A stretch of 64,000 nucleotides of DNA from PALSA-911 sp963743035 (GCA_963743035.1 CAVUOB010000012.1:62001-126000), one strand, 5' to 3'; shown: positions 1 through 9,534, counted from the first letter of the stretch. Numbers and translations: made by a program. Notes: generated by a model from the sequence alone, not told the origin.

Positions 1-428
1 CACCGCGGTCGGTGCGGCGGCCGGCGCGGCGATCGGGTCGCTGGCCGGGCAGGTGGGCGCGGGGGCGGCGATCGGCGGGGCGACCGGCCTGCTGGTGGGC
101 AGCGCCGCCGGCGCCGGCAATGCCCAGTACCTCCGCCGCCGGCCAGCAGCAGCAATACGACGTGTCCTATACCCAGTGCATGTATTCCAAGGGCAACTCG
201 GTCCAGTCGGCGCCGCCCGGCGCCGCCTATGCCGGCGGCTACCCCGTCTATGGCGGCTACCCGGCCTATGGCGGCTATTACGGGTCCGGCGTCTACGGAT
301 ACGGGCCCAGCGTCATCATCGGCGGCGGAGGATGGGGCTGGGGCGGTTACCGCGGCTACGGATATGGCTACCGTGGATACGGATATGGCGGCTACCGCGG
401 AGGATGGGGCGGCGGCTGGCACCACTGA
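1..428 (+). pseudogene. Glycine-zipper family protein, 5'-partial and frameshifted
   Basis: The window opens inside this gene. From base 2 one frame reads a glycine-zipper segment (repeated GAAxGAAIG-type motifs ending in GNAQ at about base 127). The expected continuation lies in the next frame from about base 129: QQQYDVSYTQCMYSKGN, then a Gly/Tyr-rich tail ending in WHH and TGA at 426-428. In intact family members the glycine zipper and the 'YTQCMYSKGN' motif are in one frame, so a one-base insertion or two-base deletion at about 126-130 breaks the gene. Such proteins are usually small envelope-associated proteins of unknown role. The Gly/Tyr tail (GYGYRGYGYGGYRGG) is low-complexity. The shift could also be a sequencing error. 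Confidence 0.6.
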
Positions 429-472
429 ACGCCCAGTTATCCATGGCACCCATTATTGAGCCGGGGGGCCGG

Positions 473-1162
473 TCAGCCCCGGCGGATGAACCGCCAGTAC
501 AGCGGCTGCCGGCCGGCCCGCAGCGCCTTCGCCTCGTAGCGGGTCGGCGGCCAGTCCTCGGGCCGTTGCGCGACCGGCGCGATGACGTCGAAGCTGTCCT
601 GGCGCCCCATCACCTCGCTCACCCAGGCCTGATAGGTCGGATCGTCGCTCGCCACCCGCCATTCCGCGCCCGGCTTGAGCGCCCGCGCGAGTTCGCCGAT
701 CTGCCCGGGATGGACGAAGCGGCGTTTGGCATGGCGTGCCTTCGGCCAGGGATCGGGAAACAACAGGAACAGGCGGTCCAGGCAGGCATCCGGCAGCATC
801 CGCAGCAGGATGCGCGCGTCCTGCGTCCACAGGCGCAGATTGGCCGGCAGCGCGGCCTCCGCCTCGCCGCCTTCCGGCACCAGCCGCGCCAGCAAGGAAC
901 AGATGCCGTTCTCGAACACCTCGCAGGCGATCAGCCCGGCCTGCGGATGCGCGGCGGCCTGAGCCACCGCGTGCTCGCCGCCGCCGAAGCCGATCTCCAG
1001 CCACAGCTCGGACAGCCCGGGGAAGGCCGCCGCCGGCGTGCCGGCCAGGGCCGGATCGAACGCCAGGCGGGGGAGCGTCACATCCAGCAGCACCTGCTGC
1101 CTGGGGCGGAGAGTGTGTCCGCGGGCGCGGCCGTAGAGCCGGTCGGGGGGAGGCTTAAGCAA
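473..1162 (-). CDS. trmB: tRNA (guanine-N7-)-methyltransferase
   Basis: Class I SAM-dependent methyltransferase that makes m7G46 in the variable loop of tRNAs. Visible features are the SAM-binding motif LEIGFGGGEH, the conserved acidic segment after it, the FLLFPDPWPKARHAKRRF signature that defines TrmB, and the C-terminal WRFIRRG end. The frame stays open to an ATG at 1264, but the extra 34 residues fall in a GC-rich extragenic palindrome. I therefore prefer the TTG at 1160-1162 (protein begins LLKPPPDRLYGRARG), which gives about 229 residues, the usual family size. The start is uncertain; the identity is not. It lies downstream of metK in the same direction, separated by a block of inverted repeats. 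Confidence 0.88.
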   Translation of the reverse strand: MLKPPPDRLYGRARGHTLRPRQQVLLDVTLPRLAFDPALAGTPAAAFPGLSELWLEIGFGGGEHAVAQAAAHPQAGLIACEVFENGICSLLARLVPEGGEAEAALPANLRLWTQDARILLRMLPDACLDRLFLLFPDPWPKARHAKRRFVHPGQIGELARALKPGAEWRVASDDPTYQAWVSEVMGRQDSFDVIAPVAQRPEDWPPTRYEAKALRAGRQPLYWRFIRRG

Positions 1163-1164
1163 GG

Positions 1165-1324
1165 CCAGGGGCTCCGCCCCTGGACCCCGCCAAAGGGCTA
1201 GCCCTTTGGAAACCCTATGACTGTTTTCTGGATGGAGGGGGCGACCATAATAATGCCGCAGCACAGGCTTCGCCCGCCCCCTTCATCCAGAAAACAACCG
1301 GGTGTCCAGAGGCTCCGCCTCTGG
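1165..1324. repeat. Cluster of extragenic inverted repeats between metK and trmB
   Basis: Four inverted repeats lie in about 160 bases. Positions 1165-1183 have 8-bp arms around TCC. Positions 1190-1209 form a perfect 20-base palindrome (CCAAAGGGCT and its complement). Arms 1223-1243 and 1275-1295 pair over 21 bases with one mismatch. Positions 1306-1324 repeat the design of the first (CCAGAGGC-TCC-GCCTCTGG). A looser GC-rich inverted repeat follows at about 1332-1352. The set looks like a REP/BIME-style extragenic element. Transcribed, it would form strong hairpins behind metK that could end or attenuate transcription into trmB. Confidence 0.75.
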
Positions 1325-1364
1325 CGGGGGTCGAGGGGGCGGAGCCCCTCGCCTTGCTGCAAAC

Positions 1365-2552
<1,188 letters not shown>

Positions 2553-2641
2553 CGTTCAATCCTTGCACAACGACGCCCGGCCGCCTGCCGGGCCGGCGGT
2601 GTGTGGCTTAATCATTCGGGGGGGTCAAGGGAACGCCCACG

Positions 2642-3391
2642 CTACCCGGACATGCCGAGCACGTCCATCATCGAATAGAGCCCGGCCGGACGGCGCCCGA
2701 CCCACAGCGCGGCGCGCACCGCGCCGGACGCGAAGGCGCGGCGGTCGAAGGCGCGATGGGTCAGCACGATGTGCTCGGCGCCGGCGGCGAAGATCAGGCT
2801 GTGCTCGCCCACCACCTGGCCGCCGCGCAGCGCCGCGAAGCCGATCGCGCCGGGCTTGCGAGGGCCGGTATGGCCGTGCCTTCCGCTCTCCATCACCTCG
2901 GCGAGCACCTGCCCGCGGCCCTTGGCGACCGCGCGGCCCATGCCGATCGCGGTGCCGGACGGCGCGTCCACCTTCTGGCGGTGGTGCATCTCCACGATCT
3001 CCGCGTCGTATTCCGCCGCCGGCAGGGCCGCGGCCATGCGCTCGGCCAGGGCCAGCACCAGATTGACGCCGGAGGCGAAATTCGCCGCGTAGACGACCGG
3101 GATGCGCGCGGCCACCGCCGCCACCGCCGCCTCGTCCGCCTCCGACAGCCCGGAGGTGCCGAGCACCCACGGCTTGCCCGCATCGGCCAATGCTCGGGCA
3201 TGCCCCTGCGCCAGCGCGGCGTTGGTGAAATCGATCACCACGTCGCTCGCCGCGGCCAGCGCGGCGATGTCGGTGAAGCCGCCCGAGCCGTCCCGGCTGG
3301 TTCCGCCCGACAATTCCGCCCCGGCCGCCGCCACCTCCTCGGCCAGCAGCCGGCCCATCCGGCCGGTGATGCCGGCGATGCCGATCCGCAT
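2642..3391 (-). CDS. dapB: 4-hydroxy-tetrahydrodipicolinate reductase
   Basis: Catalyses the NAD(P)H-dependent reduction step of the diaminopimelate/lysine pathway. The 249-residue protein begins MRIGIAGITGRMGRLLAEE with the Rossmann glycine motif and carries the DapB active-site signature EMHHRQKVDAPSGTAIGMG (catalytic His and the Lys of KVDAPSGTA). It is a little shorter than the Escherichia coli enzyme, as is usual in alphaproteobacteria. The window also contains asd (5740-6777), which supplies the aspartate semialdehyde for the same pathway, but the two genes are not in one operon. Confidence 0.95.
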   Translation of the reverse strand: MRIGIAGITGRMGRLLAEEVAAAGAELSGGTSRDGSGGFTDIAALAAASDVVIDFTNAALAQGHARALADAGKPWVLGTSGLSEADEAAVAAVAARIPVVYAANFASGVNLVLALAERMAAALPAAEYDAEIVEMHHRQKVDAPSGTAIGMGRAVAKGRGQVLAEVMESGRHGHTGPRKPGAIGFAALRGGQVVGEHSLIFAAGAEHIVLTHRAFDRRAFASGAVRAALWVGRRPAGLYSMMDVLGMSG

Positions 3392-3469
3392 GCTGCATTC
3401 CTCCCAATTTCCAATGGCGCGATCCCGCTACGCCCGGCATCCTGCGTCCAACAAACGGGGGAGCTTACC

Positions 3470-4081
3470 ATGGACGGCATCACCGACCAGACCACGCTGC
3501 GCGAGTTCTACGGCCAGGTCGGCCTGCTGGCCGAGCGCAAAGTCATGAAAACCCTGGACAAACACAGCCGCCGGTTCATCGATCTCTCGCCCTTCCTGGT
3601 GCTTGCCAGCGCCGACGACCAGGGCCAGGTGGACGCCAGCCCGCGCGGCGACGCGCCCGGCTTCGTGCTGGCGGTGTCGGACACGACGCTGCTGCTGCCC
3701 GACCGTCCCGGCAACAACCGGGTGGACAGCTTCGCCAACGTCCTCGCCAATCCCGGCGTCGGCCTGATCTTCTTCGTCCCCGGCATCGATGAGACGCTGC
3801 GCGTCAACGGCACCGCCCGCGTGACGACCGACGCGGCGCTGCTGGCGGGTGCCGAAGCCCAGGGCAAGATCCCCAGGGCCGGGCTTCTGATCGAAATCGA
3901 GCAGGTGTTCTTCCACTGCGCCAAGGCGCTGAAGCGCTCCCGCCTATGGGATCCGGCCAGCCATGTTGAGCGCAAGAGCTTTCCCACCCTCGGGCGCATC
4001 ATCGCCGAGCAGACCGGCGCCATCAGCCCCGAGGAAGCCGACGCCAGGGTCGAGGACGGCTACCGCCATAGGCTCTACTGA
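3470..4081 (+). CDS. Pyridoxamine 5'-phosphate oxidase-fold FMN-binding protein
   Basis: A 203-residue split-barrel flavoprotein of the pyridoxamine-phosphate-oxidase-like superfamily, of the subgroup annotated as MSMEG_1061-type FMN-dependent proteins. Typical segments are LDKHSRRFIDLSPFLVLAS near residue 25, SPRGDAPGFV, PDRPGNNRVDSFANVLANP and VGLIFFVPG, ending with IFFH-like EQVFFHCAKALKRSRLWDP. I chose the ATG at 3470, preceded by GGGGGAG; longer forms of the frame run antisense to dapB. The substrate is unknown. It is transcribed divergently from dapB with a 78-base gap, so it has its own promoter. Confidence 0.8.
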   Translation: MDGITDQTTLREFYGQVGLLAERKVMKTLDKHSRRFIDLSPFLVLASADDQGQVDASPRGDAPGFVLAVSDTTLLLPDRPGNNRVDSFANVLANPGVGLIFFVPGIDETLRVNGTARVTTDAALLAGAEAQGKIPRAGLLIEIEQVFFHCAKALKRSRLWDPASHVERKSFPTLGRIIAEQTGAISPEEADARVEDGYRHRLY

Positions 4082-4096
4082 GAGGAGCCGCCCCTT

Positions 4097-4144
4097 ACTC
4101 TCGGGTTTCCACACTCTCAGGTTTCCACACGCTCAGGTTTCCAC
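4097..4144. repeat. 16-bp tandem repeat, three copies
   Basis: The unit ACTCTCAGGTTTCCAC occurs three times head to tail (4097-4112, 4113-4128, 4129-4144) with one change each in the first and third copies. It covers the last codons and stop of the minus-strand oxygenase at 4133 and the short gap to the FMN protein, so slippage here would change the oxygenase C-terminus. Confidence 0.85.
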
Positions 4145-4777
4145 CGGCTGCGTCGGGAAGGCGAGCTCGTGCCGGGCGCGCCATTCCGGCGTGACGTAGT
4201 TGATAATCAGCGACCGGCGCACGCCGCGGATCTCGCGCGGCGCGAAACCGTGCCAGGTGTCCGCCCCCGGCAGGAAGATCAGGCCGGAGTTGAAAATGGC
4301 CGGCGCGCGGCAGACCAGGCGGTGATCGGCGTCGAGGATGTCGGTGCCCCACTCCCCGGCATCCGGATGGTCGGACAGATAGACCAGCATGGTAAACAGC
4401 TTGGCGCCGATATCGGTGTGCGGCTCCAGCCAGAACCCGCCGGTGTCGAGGCAGTATTCGATGCGCAGGAAACTGCCGGCGATCCGGCGGCCGCAGAGAT
4501 CCTCCAGCAGCGCGACGGTGGCCTCGTCCTGGAAGCTCTCGGCCAGGTTCTCGCAGACGGGATGGCACGCCCGGTTCGCCTCGGAGACGAAGATGCGCGC
4601 GCTGTTATGGGTCTCGCGCCTTCCGCGCGTGTCGTCGATCACCGGCGCGTCGAACGCCAGCCCGGTCAGGGCGCGGCAGGCCTCCGCCGGCAGCACGTCC
4701 CGCGGCAGCCAGTGGCGGAACGGCACTTCGTCGCGCGGCGCGGTGCGGATCGCGCGGCGGATATGGCAGCCATACAT
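4133..4777 (-). CDS. 2-oxoglutarate/Fe(II)-dependent oxygenase (second of a tandem pair)
   Basis: A 214-residue protein of the prolyl-4-hydroxylase-like double-stranded beta-helix superfamily. The iron ligands are visible as LEPHTDIGAKLF (HxD) and TWHGFAPREIRG (distal His), with the 2OG-binding Arg in GVRRSLIINYV. The start at 4777 (MYGCHIRRAIR) is chosen because AGGAGG at 4785-4790 sits 7 bases upstream of it but only 1 base from the alternative ATG at 4783. It begins 13 bases after the stop of the similar oxygenase at 4791-5417, so the two form an operon. The substrate is not evident; relatives hydroxylate proteins or small molecules. Its 3' end lies in a 16-bp tandem repeat. Confidence 0.8.
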   Translation of the reverse strand: MYGCHIRRAIRTAPRDEVPFRHWLPRDVLPAEACRALTGLAFDAPVIDDTRGRRETHNSARIFVSEANRACHPVCENLAESFQDEATVALLEDLCGRRIAGSFLRIEYCLDTGGFWLEPHTDIGAKLFTMLVYLSDHPDAGEWGTDILDADHRLVCRAPAIFNSGLIFLPGADTWHGFAPREIRGVRRSLIINYVTPEWRARHELAFPTQPVET

Positions 4778-4790
4778 GGGCATGCCTCCT

Positions 4791-5417
4791 CTACACCGGG
4801 AACAGGCGCTTCGCGCCGGCAGAGATGGCGTGACGCAGCATCTCGCGCCGGGCCGCGCCGGCATTGACCATCCAGTTCAGCATGATCGATTTGCGCGGCC
4901 CGTCGAACGGCTTGTGGCCGTGCCAGGATCGGTCCGAGCGCCGGAAGGTGATCAGCGTGCCGGCATCCGGCGGCACCTCGGCTGCCATGTCCTCGATATC
5001 GTCCGGACCGCGCAGCACGCGCAGCCGGCCGCCGCCGGCCGACCAGTCCTCGTTAAGGTAGATCAGCGCGGTAACGAGCTTGCTTTCGCTGTCGGTATGG
5101 ATCTCCCCGTCCCGCGGGCGGGTGCGCGCGCGCAACGTGATCATCAGCGCGTCGGTGCTGAGCTTCAACCCGTATTTCTCCGCGAACAGGCGGGTGAGGC
5201 CCGGCGTGCGCAGTTCCGCCAGCAGACGGCCGCAGGCATCGTCGCGGGTCTCGGCCGGCGCCGGCGCCGGCAGCACGCCAGGCAGGTCCGGCGCCGGAAA
5301 GCTCGCCGCGGCCGCGATGGCGATCTCCCGCGGCACGAAGCCGGGAAGCACCAGATGCTCGTACGGCGTCCGCGTCAGCGCGGCGGCGGCGAAACATTCC
5401 GTGTCGATCATGCTCAT
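4791..5417 (-). CDS. 2-oxoglutarate/Fe(II)-dependent oxygenase (first of a tandem pair)
   Basis: About 208 residues of the same superfamily as its downstream partner. The facial triad and cosubstrate Arg are in GEIHTDSESKLVTALIYL (HxD), SWHGHKPFDGPRKSIMLNW (His and Arg). The N-terminal part FAAAALTRTPYEHLVLPGFV is typical of 2OG-Fe(II) oxygenases that act on peptides or glycans. The start is taken at the MSMID methionine (5415-5417); an internal ATG at 5411 is possible. The two enzymes are homologous but divergent, so probably an old duplication with different substrates. A perfect FixK/FNR-type palindrome lies 91 bases upstream of the start (5508-5521), a spacing compatible with activation. 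Confidence 0.8.
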   Translation of the reverse strand: MSMIDTECFAAAALTRTPYEHLVLPGFVPREIAIAAAASFPAPDLPGVLPAPAPAETRDDACGRLLAELRTPGLTRLFAEKYGLKLSTDALMITLRARTRPRDGEIHTDSESKLVTALIYLNEDWSAGGGRLRVLRGPDDIEDMAAEVPPDAGTLITFRRSDRSWHGHKPFDGPRKSIMLNWMVNAGAARREMLRHAISAGAKRLFPV

Positions 5418-5507
5418 CGCGTCGTTCAGCCGGTCCTGATCCCGTTCCAGGCCGCCGGAGCGGCGGTCTGCCAACGTGATTTCGTAGCCGGTCTTACGGT
5501 CGGCTCA

Positions 5508-5521
5508 TTGATCCGGATCAA
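5508..5521 (-). promoter_or_regulatory. FixK/FNR-type palindrome upstream of the oxygenase operon
   Basis: TTGATCCGGATCAA is a perfect TTGAT-N4-ATCAA palindrome, the consensus of FNR/FixK/DNR activators. An activator bound 41.5 bases upstream would place the transcript start near 5473, about 56 bases before the first oxygenase start. The core GATCCGGATC recurs at about 5631 without the outer TTG/CAA arms. Confidence 0.6.
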
Positions 5522-5739
5522 TTGTTTGCAAATGAGATCGGCGGCAGGCACGTCGGGGTCGGACATGGTTCGCTCCCGCGGGTCCGGCATTCTGCGGCCG
5601 GATAACGGCATGAGTGAGATGTCAATCCCCGATCCGGATCATCTGCAACGTCCCGGAAACGAAATGGCCTCCGGGGCAACCCTTTCCGGGCTGCCACGAA
5701 GGCCATCGCAGGATCGGCCCGAAGACCGAGAGGCAGCAG

Positions 5740-6777
5740 TTATTCCGCGGCGATCTTCTTCGCCAGCAGCCCTTGCGCGATCATCGTCTCGGCGATCTGC
5801 ACCGCGTTCAGCGCCGCGCCCTTGCGCAGGTTGTCGGACACGCACCAGAACGCCAGGCCGTGCGGCACGGTCGGGTCCTTGCGCAGCCGGCTGACGAACA
5901 CCGCGTCCTCGCCGACGCAGTCGAGCTGCGTCGCGTAGCCGCCATCCTCGCGCGTATCCATCACCACCACGCCGGGGGCGGAACGCAGCACGTCGCGCGC
6001 CTCGGACGCGGTCACCGGCTTCTCGAACTCCACATGCACCGCTTCGCCGTGGCCGATGAACACCGGCACGCGCACGCAGGTGGCGATCACGGAGATGTCG
6101 GGGTCCAGGATCTTCCGGGTTTCCACCACCATCTTCCACTCTTCCTTGGTGGCGCCGTCATCCATGAACTTGTCGATATGCGGGATGCAGTTGAAGGCGA
6201 TTTCCTTGGTGAACTGCTGCGGCGCGCTGCTCTCGTGCACGAACGAGGATTTCGTGTGCGCGAACAGCTCGTCCATGCCTTCCTTCCCCGCACCCGAGAC
6301 GGACTGGTAGGTGGACACGACGACGCGCTTGATCTTGTAGCGGTCATGCAGCGGCTTCAGCGCCACCACCATCTGGATGGTGGAGCAGTTCGGGTTGGCG
6401 ATGATCCGGCGCTTGGCGAACTTGGCCAGCGCCTGCGGGTTCACTTCCGGCACCACCAGCGGAACGTCGGGGTCCATGCGGAACTGGCTGGTGTTGTCGA
6501 TCACCACGCAGCCGGCCCCGGCGGCCTTGGGCGCGTAGATGGCGGACACCGAGGCGCCCGGGCTGAACAGCCCGATGTCCCAGCCGGTGAAATCGAACGT
6601 TTCCAGGTTCTTGACCGTCAGGATGCGTTTGTCGCCGAACGAGATTTCCGATCCCGTGGACCGGCCGGAGGCGAGCGCGACCACTTCCGTAATCGGGAAG
6701 TTCCGCTCGACCAGGGTTTTAATCATCTCGCGTCCGACCGCCCCTGTGGCGCCGACAACCGCGACCCTGTAGCCCAT
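5740..6777 (-). CDS. asd: Aspartate-semialdehyde dehydrogenase
   Basis: Reduces aspartyl phosphate to aspartate semialdehyde, the branch point to lysine/diaminopimelate, threonine and methionine. The 345-residue protein starts MGYRVAVVGATGAVG (NADP-binding glycine motif) and has the catalytic Cys131 in ANPNCSTIQMV, followed by the proton-relay His region NCIPHIDKFMDDG. Start 6777 is preferred over the ATG at 6783: GGAG is 7 bases upstream of 6777 but only about 2 from 6783. It stands alone on the minus strand, with 265 bases to the 2OG-oxygenase cluster downstream. dapB and metK of connected pathways lie within 5 kb. Confidence 0.95.
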   Translation of the reverse strand: MGYRVAVVGATGAVGREMIKTLVERNFPITEVVALASGRSTGSEISFGDKRILTVKNLETFDFTGWDIGLFSPGASVSAIYAPKAAGAGCVVIDNTSQFRMDPDVPLVVPEVNPQALAKFAKRRIIANPNCSTIQMVVALKPLHDRYKIKRVVVSTYQSVSGAGKEGMDELFAHTKSSFVHESSAPQQFTKEIAFNCIPHIDKFMDDGATKEEWKMVVETRKILDPDISVIATCVRVPVFIGHGEAVHVEFEKPVTASEARDVLRSAPGVVVMDTREDGGYATQLDCVGEDAVFVSRLRKDPTVPHGLAFWCVSDNLRKGAALNAVQIAETMIAQGLLAKKIAAE

Positions 6778-6886
6778 CGTCATTCTCCGTTCTGCCTAAC
6801 CCCTGGCAATACCGCCGGGAAAGGAACGGTTAGCGCCCGGTCGGCCGCACGGCAAGGGTTTCCGCCCCTCCGCAGGGCTGCATCGT

Positions 6887-7831
6887 TCAGGAAACACGGC
6901 GCAAAGCCTCCCGCCAGATCGCCGTCTTCGCCGCCCCGTCCGCCCCGATCGTGCCGCGATACATCCCCTGGCTGTTGAACGGCAGCGCCACGTTCCCCGC
7001 CGCGTCCACCGCGATCAGCCCGCCCGAGCCGCCAACCGCCGCCAGCCCCGCCACCACGTTCTGCGCCGCCTGGCCGACGGTCTCGCCCAGATAGCGCATC
7101 CGGGCGGAGACGTCGTGCGCCACCGCCCAGCGGATGAAGAACTCGCCATGGCCGGTGGCGGAAACCGCGCAGCTGGCGTTGTCGGCGAAGGTGCCCGCCC
7201 CGATCAGCGGGCTGTCGCCCACGCGTCCGGGCAGCTTCGCCGTCATCCCGCCGGTGGAAGTGGCCGCCGCCAAATTGCCGTCCCGGTCACAGGCCACCGC
7301 CCCCACGGTGCCGTGCTTCGCCGCGTCGTCGCGCGTGTCGGCAAGCCCGCCGGCCCGGCGCGCCAGTTCGGCCCGCAGCATCGCCTGGCGGCGCTCGGTG
7401 AGGAAATAGTCTGCCGCCTCCATCGCCATCCCCTGCGCGCGCAGGAAGCGCATCGCCCCCTCGCCGATCAGCAGCACATGCTCGGAGCGCTCCATCACCA
7501 TCCTCGCCGCCAGCACCGGATTGCGCGGACCGAGGATGCCGCCGACCGCCCCGGCCCGACGCTCTGCGCCCTCCATCACCGCGGCGTCCATCTCCGGCAG
7601 CGCGTCCGTGGTCAGCACCGCGCCATGCCCGGCGTTGAACAGCGGATCGTCCTCCAGCGCCATCACCGCGCGCGTCACCGCCTCCAGCGCGGGGCCGCCA
7701 TCGGCCAGCACCGCGTGCCCCGCCAGCAGGGCGCGGCGCAGCCCGGCATGGGTGCCGGCCAGCATCTCCGCGCTCATCGCCTCCGGCCGCCGCGTGCCGG
7801 CACCACCATGGATTGCCAATGTGAAAGACAT
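6887..7831 (-). CDS. Isoaspartyl peptidase / L-asparaginase (plant type, Ntn hydrolase)
   Basis: A 314-residue precursor of the IaaA family, which hydrolyses beta-aspartyl dipeptides and asparagine. It begins MSFTLAIHGGAG, a hallmark of the family, and matures by autocleavage before the nucleophilic threonine, here Thr175 in AKHGTVGAVACDRDG. The beta subunit then carries the substrate-binding GGMTAKLPGRVGDSPLIGAG. I chose the ATG at 7831; the frame extends 15 codons further, but those residues are not family-like. It is divergent from mmsA across a 170-base gap and has no obvious partner genes. Confidence 0.9.
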   Translation of the reverse strand: MSFTLAIHGGAGTRRPEAMSAEMLAGTHAGLRRALLAGHAVLADGGPALEAVTRAVMALEDDPLFNAGHGAVLTTDALPEMDAAVMEGAERRAGAVGGILGPRNPVLAARMVMERSEHVLLIGEGAMRFLRAQGMAMEAADYFLTERRQAMLRAELARRAGGLADTRDDAAKHGTVGAVACDRDGNLAAATSTGGMTAKLPGRVGDSPLIGAGTFADNASCAVSATGHGEFFIRWAVAHDVSARMRYLGETVGQAAQNVVAGLAAVGGSGGLIAVDAAGNVALPFNSQGMYRGTIGADGAAKTAIWREALRRVS

Positions 7832-7959
7832 GCACCCTCTTTTCGCTATTGCCGATCCGGCCCCCGCACGGATCATCCGCGCGACCCGGCCCGAGGCACC
7901 CCACCCCTATGCGCGGGCGAGCGAATGGTCTTTATCTAGCCCGGGATTCGGCATCTCGC

Positions 7960-7989
7960 CAAAGCTCCCTATCCCAAAGCTCTCTATCC
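7960..7989. repeat. Tandem 15-bp direct repeat upstream of mmsA
   Basis: CAAAGCTCCCTATCC at 7960-7974 is followed directly by CAAAGCTCTCTATCC at 7975-7989, one mismatch, ending just before the ribosome-binding site GGAGG (7991-7995) of mmsA. It could be an operator-like direct repeat or a slippage product in the 5' leader. Confidence 0.6.
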
Positions 7990-8001
7990 AGGAGGAAACC
8001 C

Positions 8002-9498
8002 ATGCGCGAAATCGGGCACTTCATCGGCGGCAAGGTGGTTGCCGGCACCAGCGGCCGCACCGCCGACGTGTTCAATCCCGCCTCCGGCGAGATCACCGGC
8101 AAGGTCGCGCTGGCCAATACCGCCGAGGTCAACGCCGCCGTGGAGGCCGCCGCCGCCGCCTGGCCCGCCTGGGCCATGATGCCGCCGCTGCGCCGCGCCC
8201 GGGTGATGTTCAAGTTCAAGGAATTGCTGGAGCGCGACCGGAGGGAATTCGCCGCCATCATCACCTCCGAGCACGGCAAGGTGCTGTCGGACGCCGATGG
8301 CGAACTGCAGCGCGGCATGGAAGTGGTCGAATTCGCCTGCGGCATCCCGCACCTGATCCGCGGCGAATACACCGAGGCGGTCGGCACCGGCATCGACGCC
8401 TGGTCGATCCGCCAGCCGCTCGGCGTGGTGGCCGGCATCACGCCGTTCAACTTCCCGCTGATGGTGCCGCTGTGGATGATCCCGGTGGCGCTCGCCTGCG
8501 GCAACTGCTTCATCCTGAAGCCGTCGGAAAAAGACCCCTCCGCCAGCCTGAAACTGGCCGCGCTGCTGAAGGAGGCCGGCCTGCCCGATGGCGTCTTCTC
8601 CGTCATCCAGGGCGACCGGGTGGCGGTGGAAACGCTGCTGGCGCATCCGGACATCCAGGCCGTCAGCTTCGTCGGCTCCACCCCGATCGCGCAGTCAATC
8701 TATCGCGGTGGCACCGCCGCCGGCAAACGCGTCCAAGCCCTCGGCGGCGCCAAGAACCACCTGGTCGTGATGCCCGATGCCGACCTCGATGATGCCGCCG
8801 ACGCGCTGATGGGCGCCGCCTACGGCTCCGCCGGCGAACGCTGCATGGCGGTCTCGGTCGCGGTCGCGGTCGGCAATTCCGCCGACAAGCTGATCGTCAA
8901 GCTGGAACCGCGCATCCGCGCGCTGAAAGTCGGCCCCGGCACCGACCCCGAAGCGGAGATGGGCCCCCTGGTCACCCGCGAGCACCGCGAGAAGGTAAAA
9001 GGCTATGTCGATATCGGCGTCAAGGAAGGCGCCAAACTGGTCGTCGACGGCCGCGGCATGTCGCTGCAAGGCTACGAGGACGGCTTCTTCATCGGCGGCA
9101 GCCTGTTCGACAACGTCACCACCGATATGACGATCTACAAGGAAGAGATCTTCGGCCCCGTGCTCTCCGTCGTACGCACGCCGGACATGGCCGGCGCGGT
9201 GCGCATGATCAACGACCACGCTTTCGGCAACGGCGTCGCGCTGTTCACCGCCGATGGCGGCGCGGCACGCGATTTCGCCGCCGGCATCAAGATCGGCATG
9301 GTCGGCATCAACGTGCCCATCCCGGTGCCGATGGCCTTCCACAGCTTCGGCGGCTGGAAGCAGTCGATGTTCGGCGACCACCATATGCACGGCATGGAAG
9401 GGGTGCGGTTCTACACCCGCTACAAAGCCATCACCCAACGCTGGCCCTCCGGCGCCCGCCGCGGCGCCGAGTTCACCATGCCGACCTTGGGGCGCTGA
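8002..9498 (+). CDS. mmsA: CoA-acylating methylmalonate-semialdehyde dehydrogenase
   Basis: Aldehyde dehydrogenase of valine and pyrimidine catabolism that turns (methyl)malonate semialdehyde into propionyl-CoA or acetyl-CoA with NAD. The 498-residue protein has the ALDH nucleotide-binding ITPFNFP, the second motif VSFVGSTPIA, and the catalytic Cys281 in GSAGERCMAVS. The glutamate usually acting as general base in other ALDHs is replaced by Asn (ALGGAKNHLVVMPDAD), as in true MmsA enzymes. The start at 8002 follows GGAGG by six bases. No other valine-catabolism gene is adjacent. It is the last intact core-like gene before the accessory region. Confidence 0.93.
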   Translation: MREIGHFIGGKVVAGTSGRTADVFNPASGEITGKVALANTAEVNAAVEAAAAAWPAWAMMPPLRRARVMFKFKELLERDRREFAAIITSEHGKVLSDADGELQRGMEVVEFACGIPHLIRGEYTEAVGTGIDAWSIRQPLGVVAGITPFNFPLMVPLWMIPVALACGNCFILKPSEKDPSASLKLAALLKEAGLPDGVFSVIQGDRVAVETLLAHPDIQAVSFVGSTPIAQSIYRGGTAAGKRVQALGGAKNHLVVMPDADLDDAADALMGAAYGSAGERCMAVSVAVAVGNSADKLIVKLEPRIRALKVGPGTDPEAEMGPLVTREHREKVKGYVDIGVKEGAKLVVDGRGMSLQGYEDGFFIGGSLFDNVTTDMTIYKEEIFGPVLSVVRTPDMAGAVRMINDHAFGNGVALFTADGGAARDFAAGIKIGMVGINVPIPVPMAFHSFGGWKQSMFGDHHMHGMEGVRFYTRYKAITQRWPSGARRGAEFTMPTLGR

Positions 9499-9534
9499 GC
9501 GGAGGCGGGGAAGGCTGCGGCTCCGCCCCTCAGG

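Noticed and set aside
2553..2641. Possible SAM riboswitch in the metK leader
   Set aside because: A GC-rich hairpin is present, but I could not match the conserved cores of SAM-II, SAM-V or the SAM/SAH class.
2756..3469. Long plus-strand frame antisense to dapB leading into the FMN protein gene
   Set aside because: It is a mirror of the GC-rich dapB codons with no family features; the real start of the FMN gene is at 3470.
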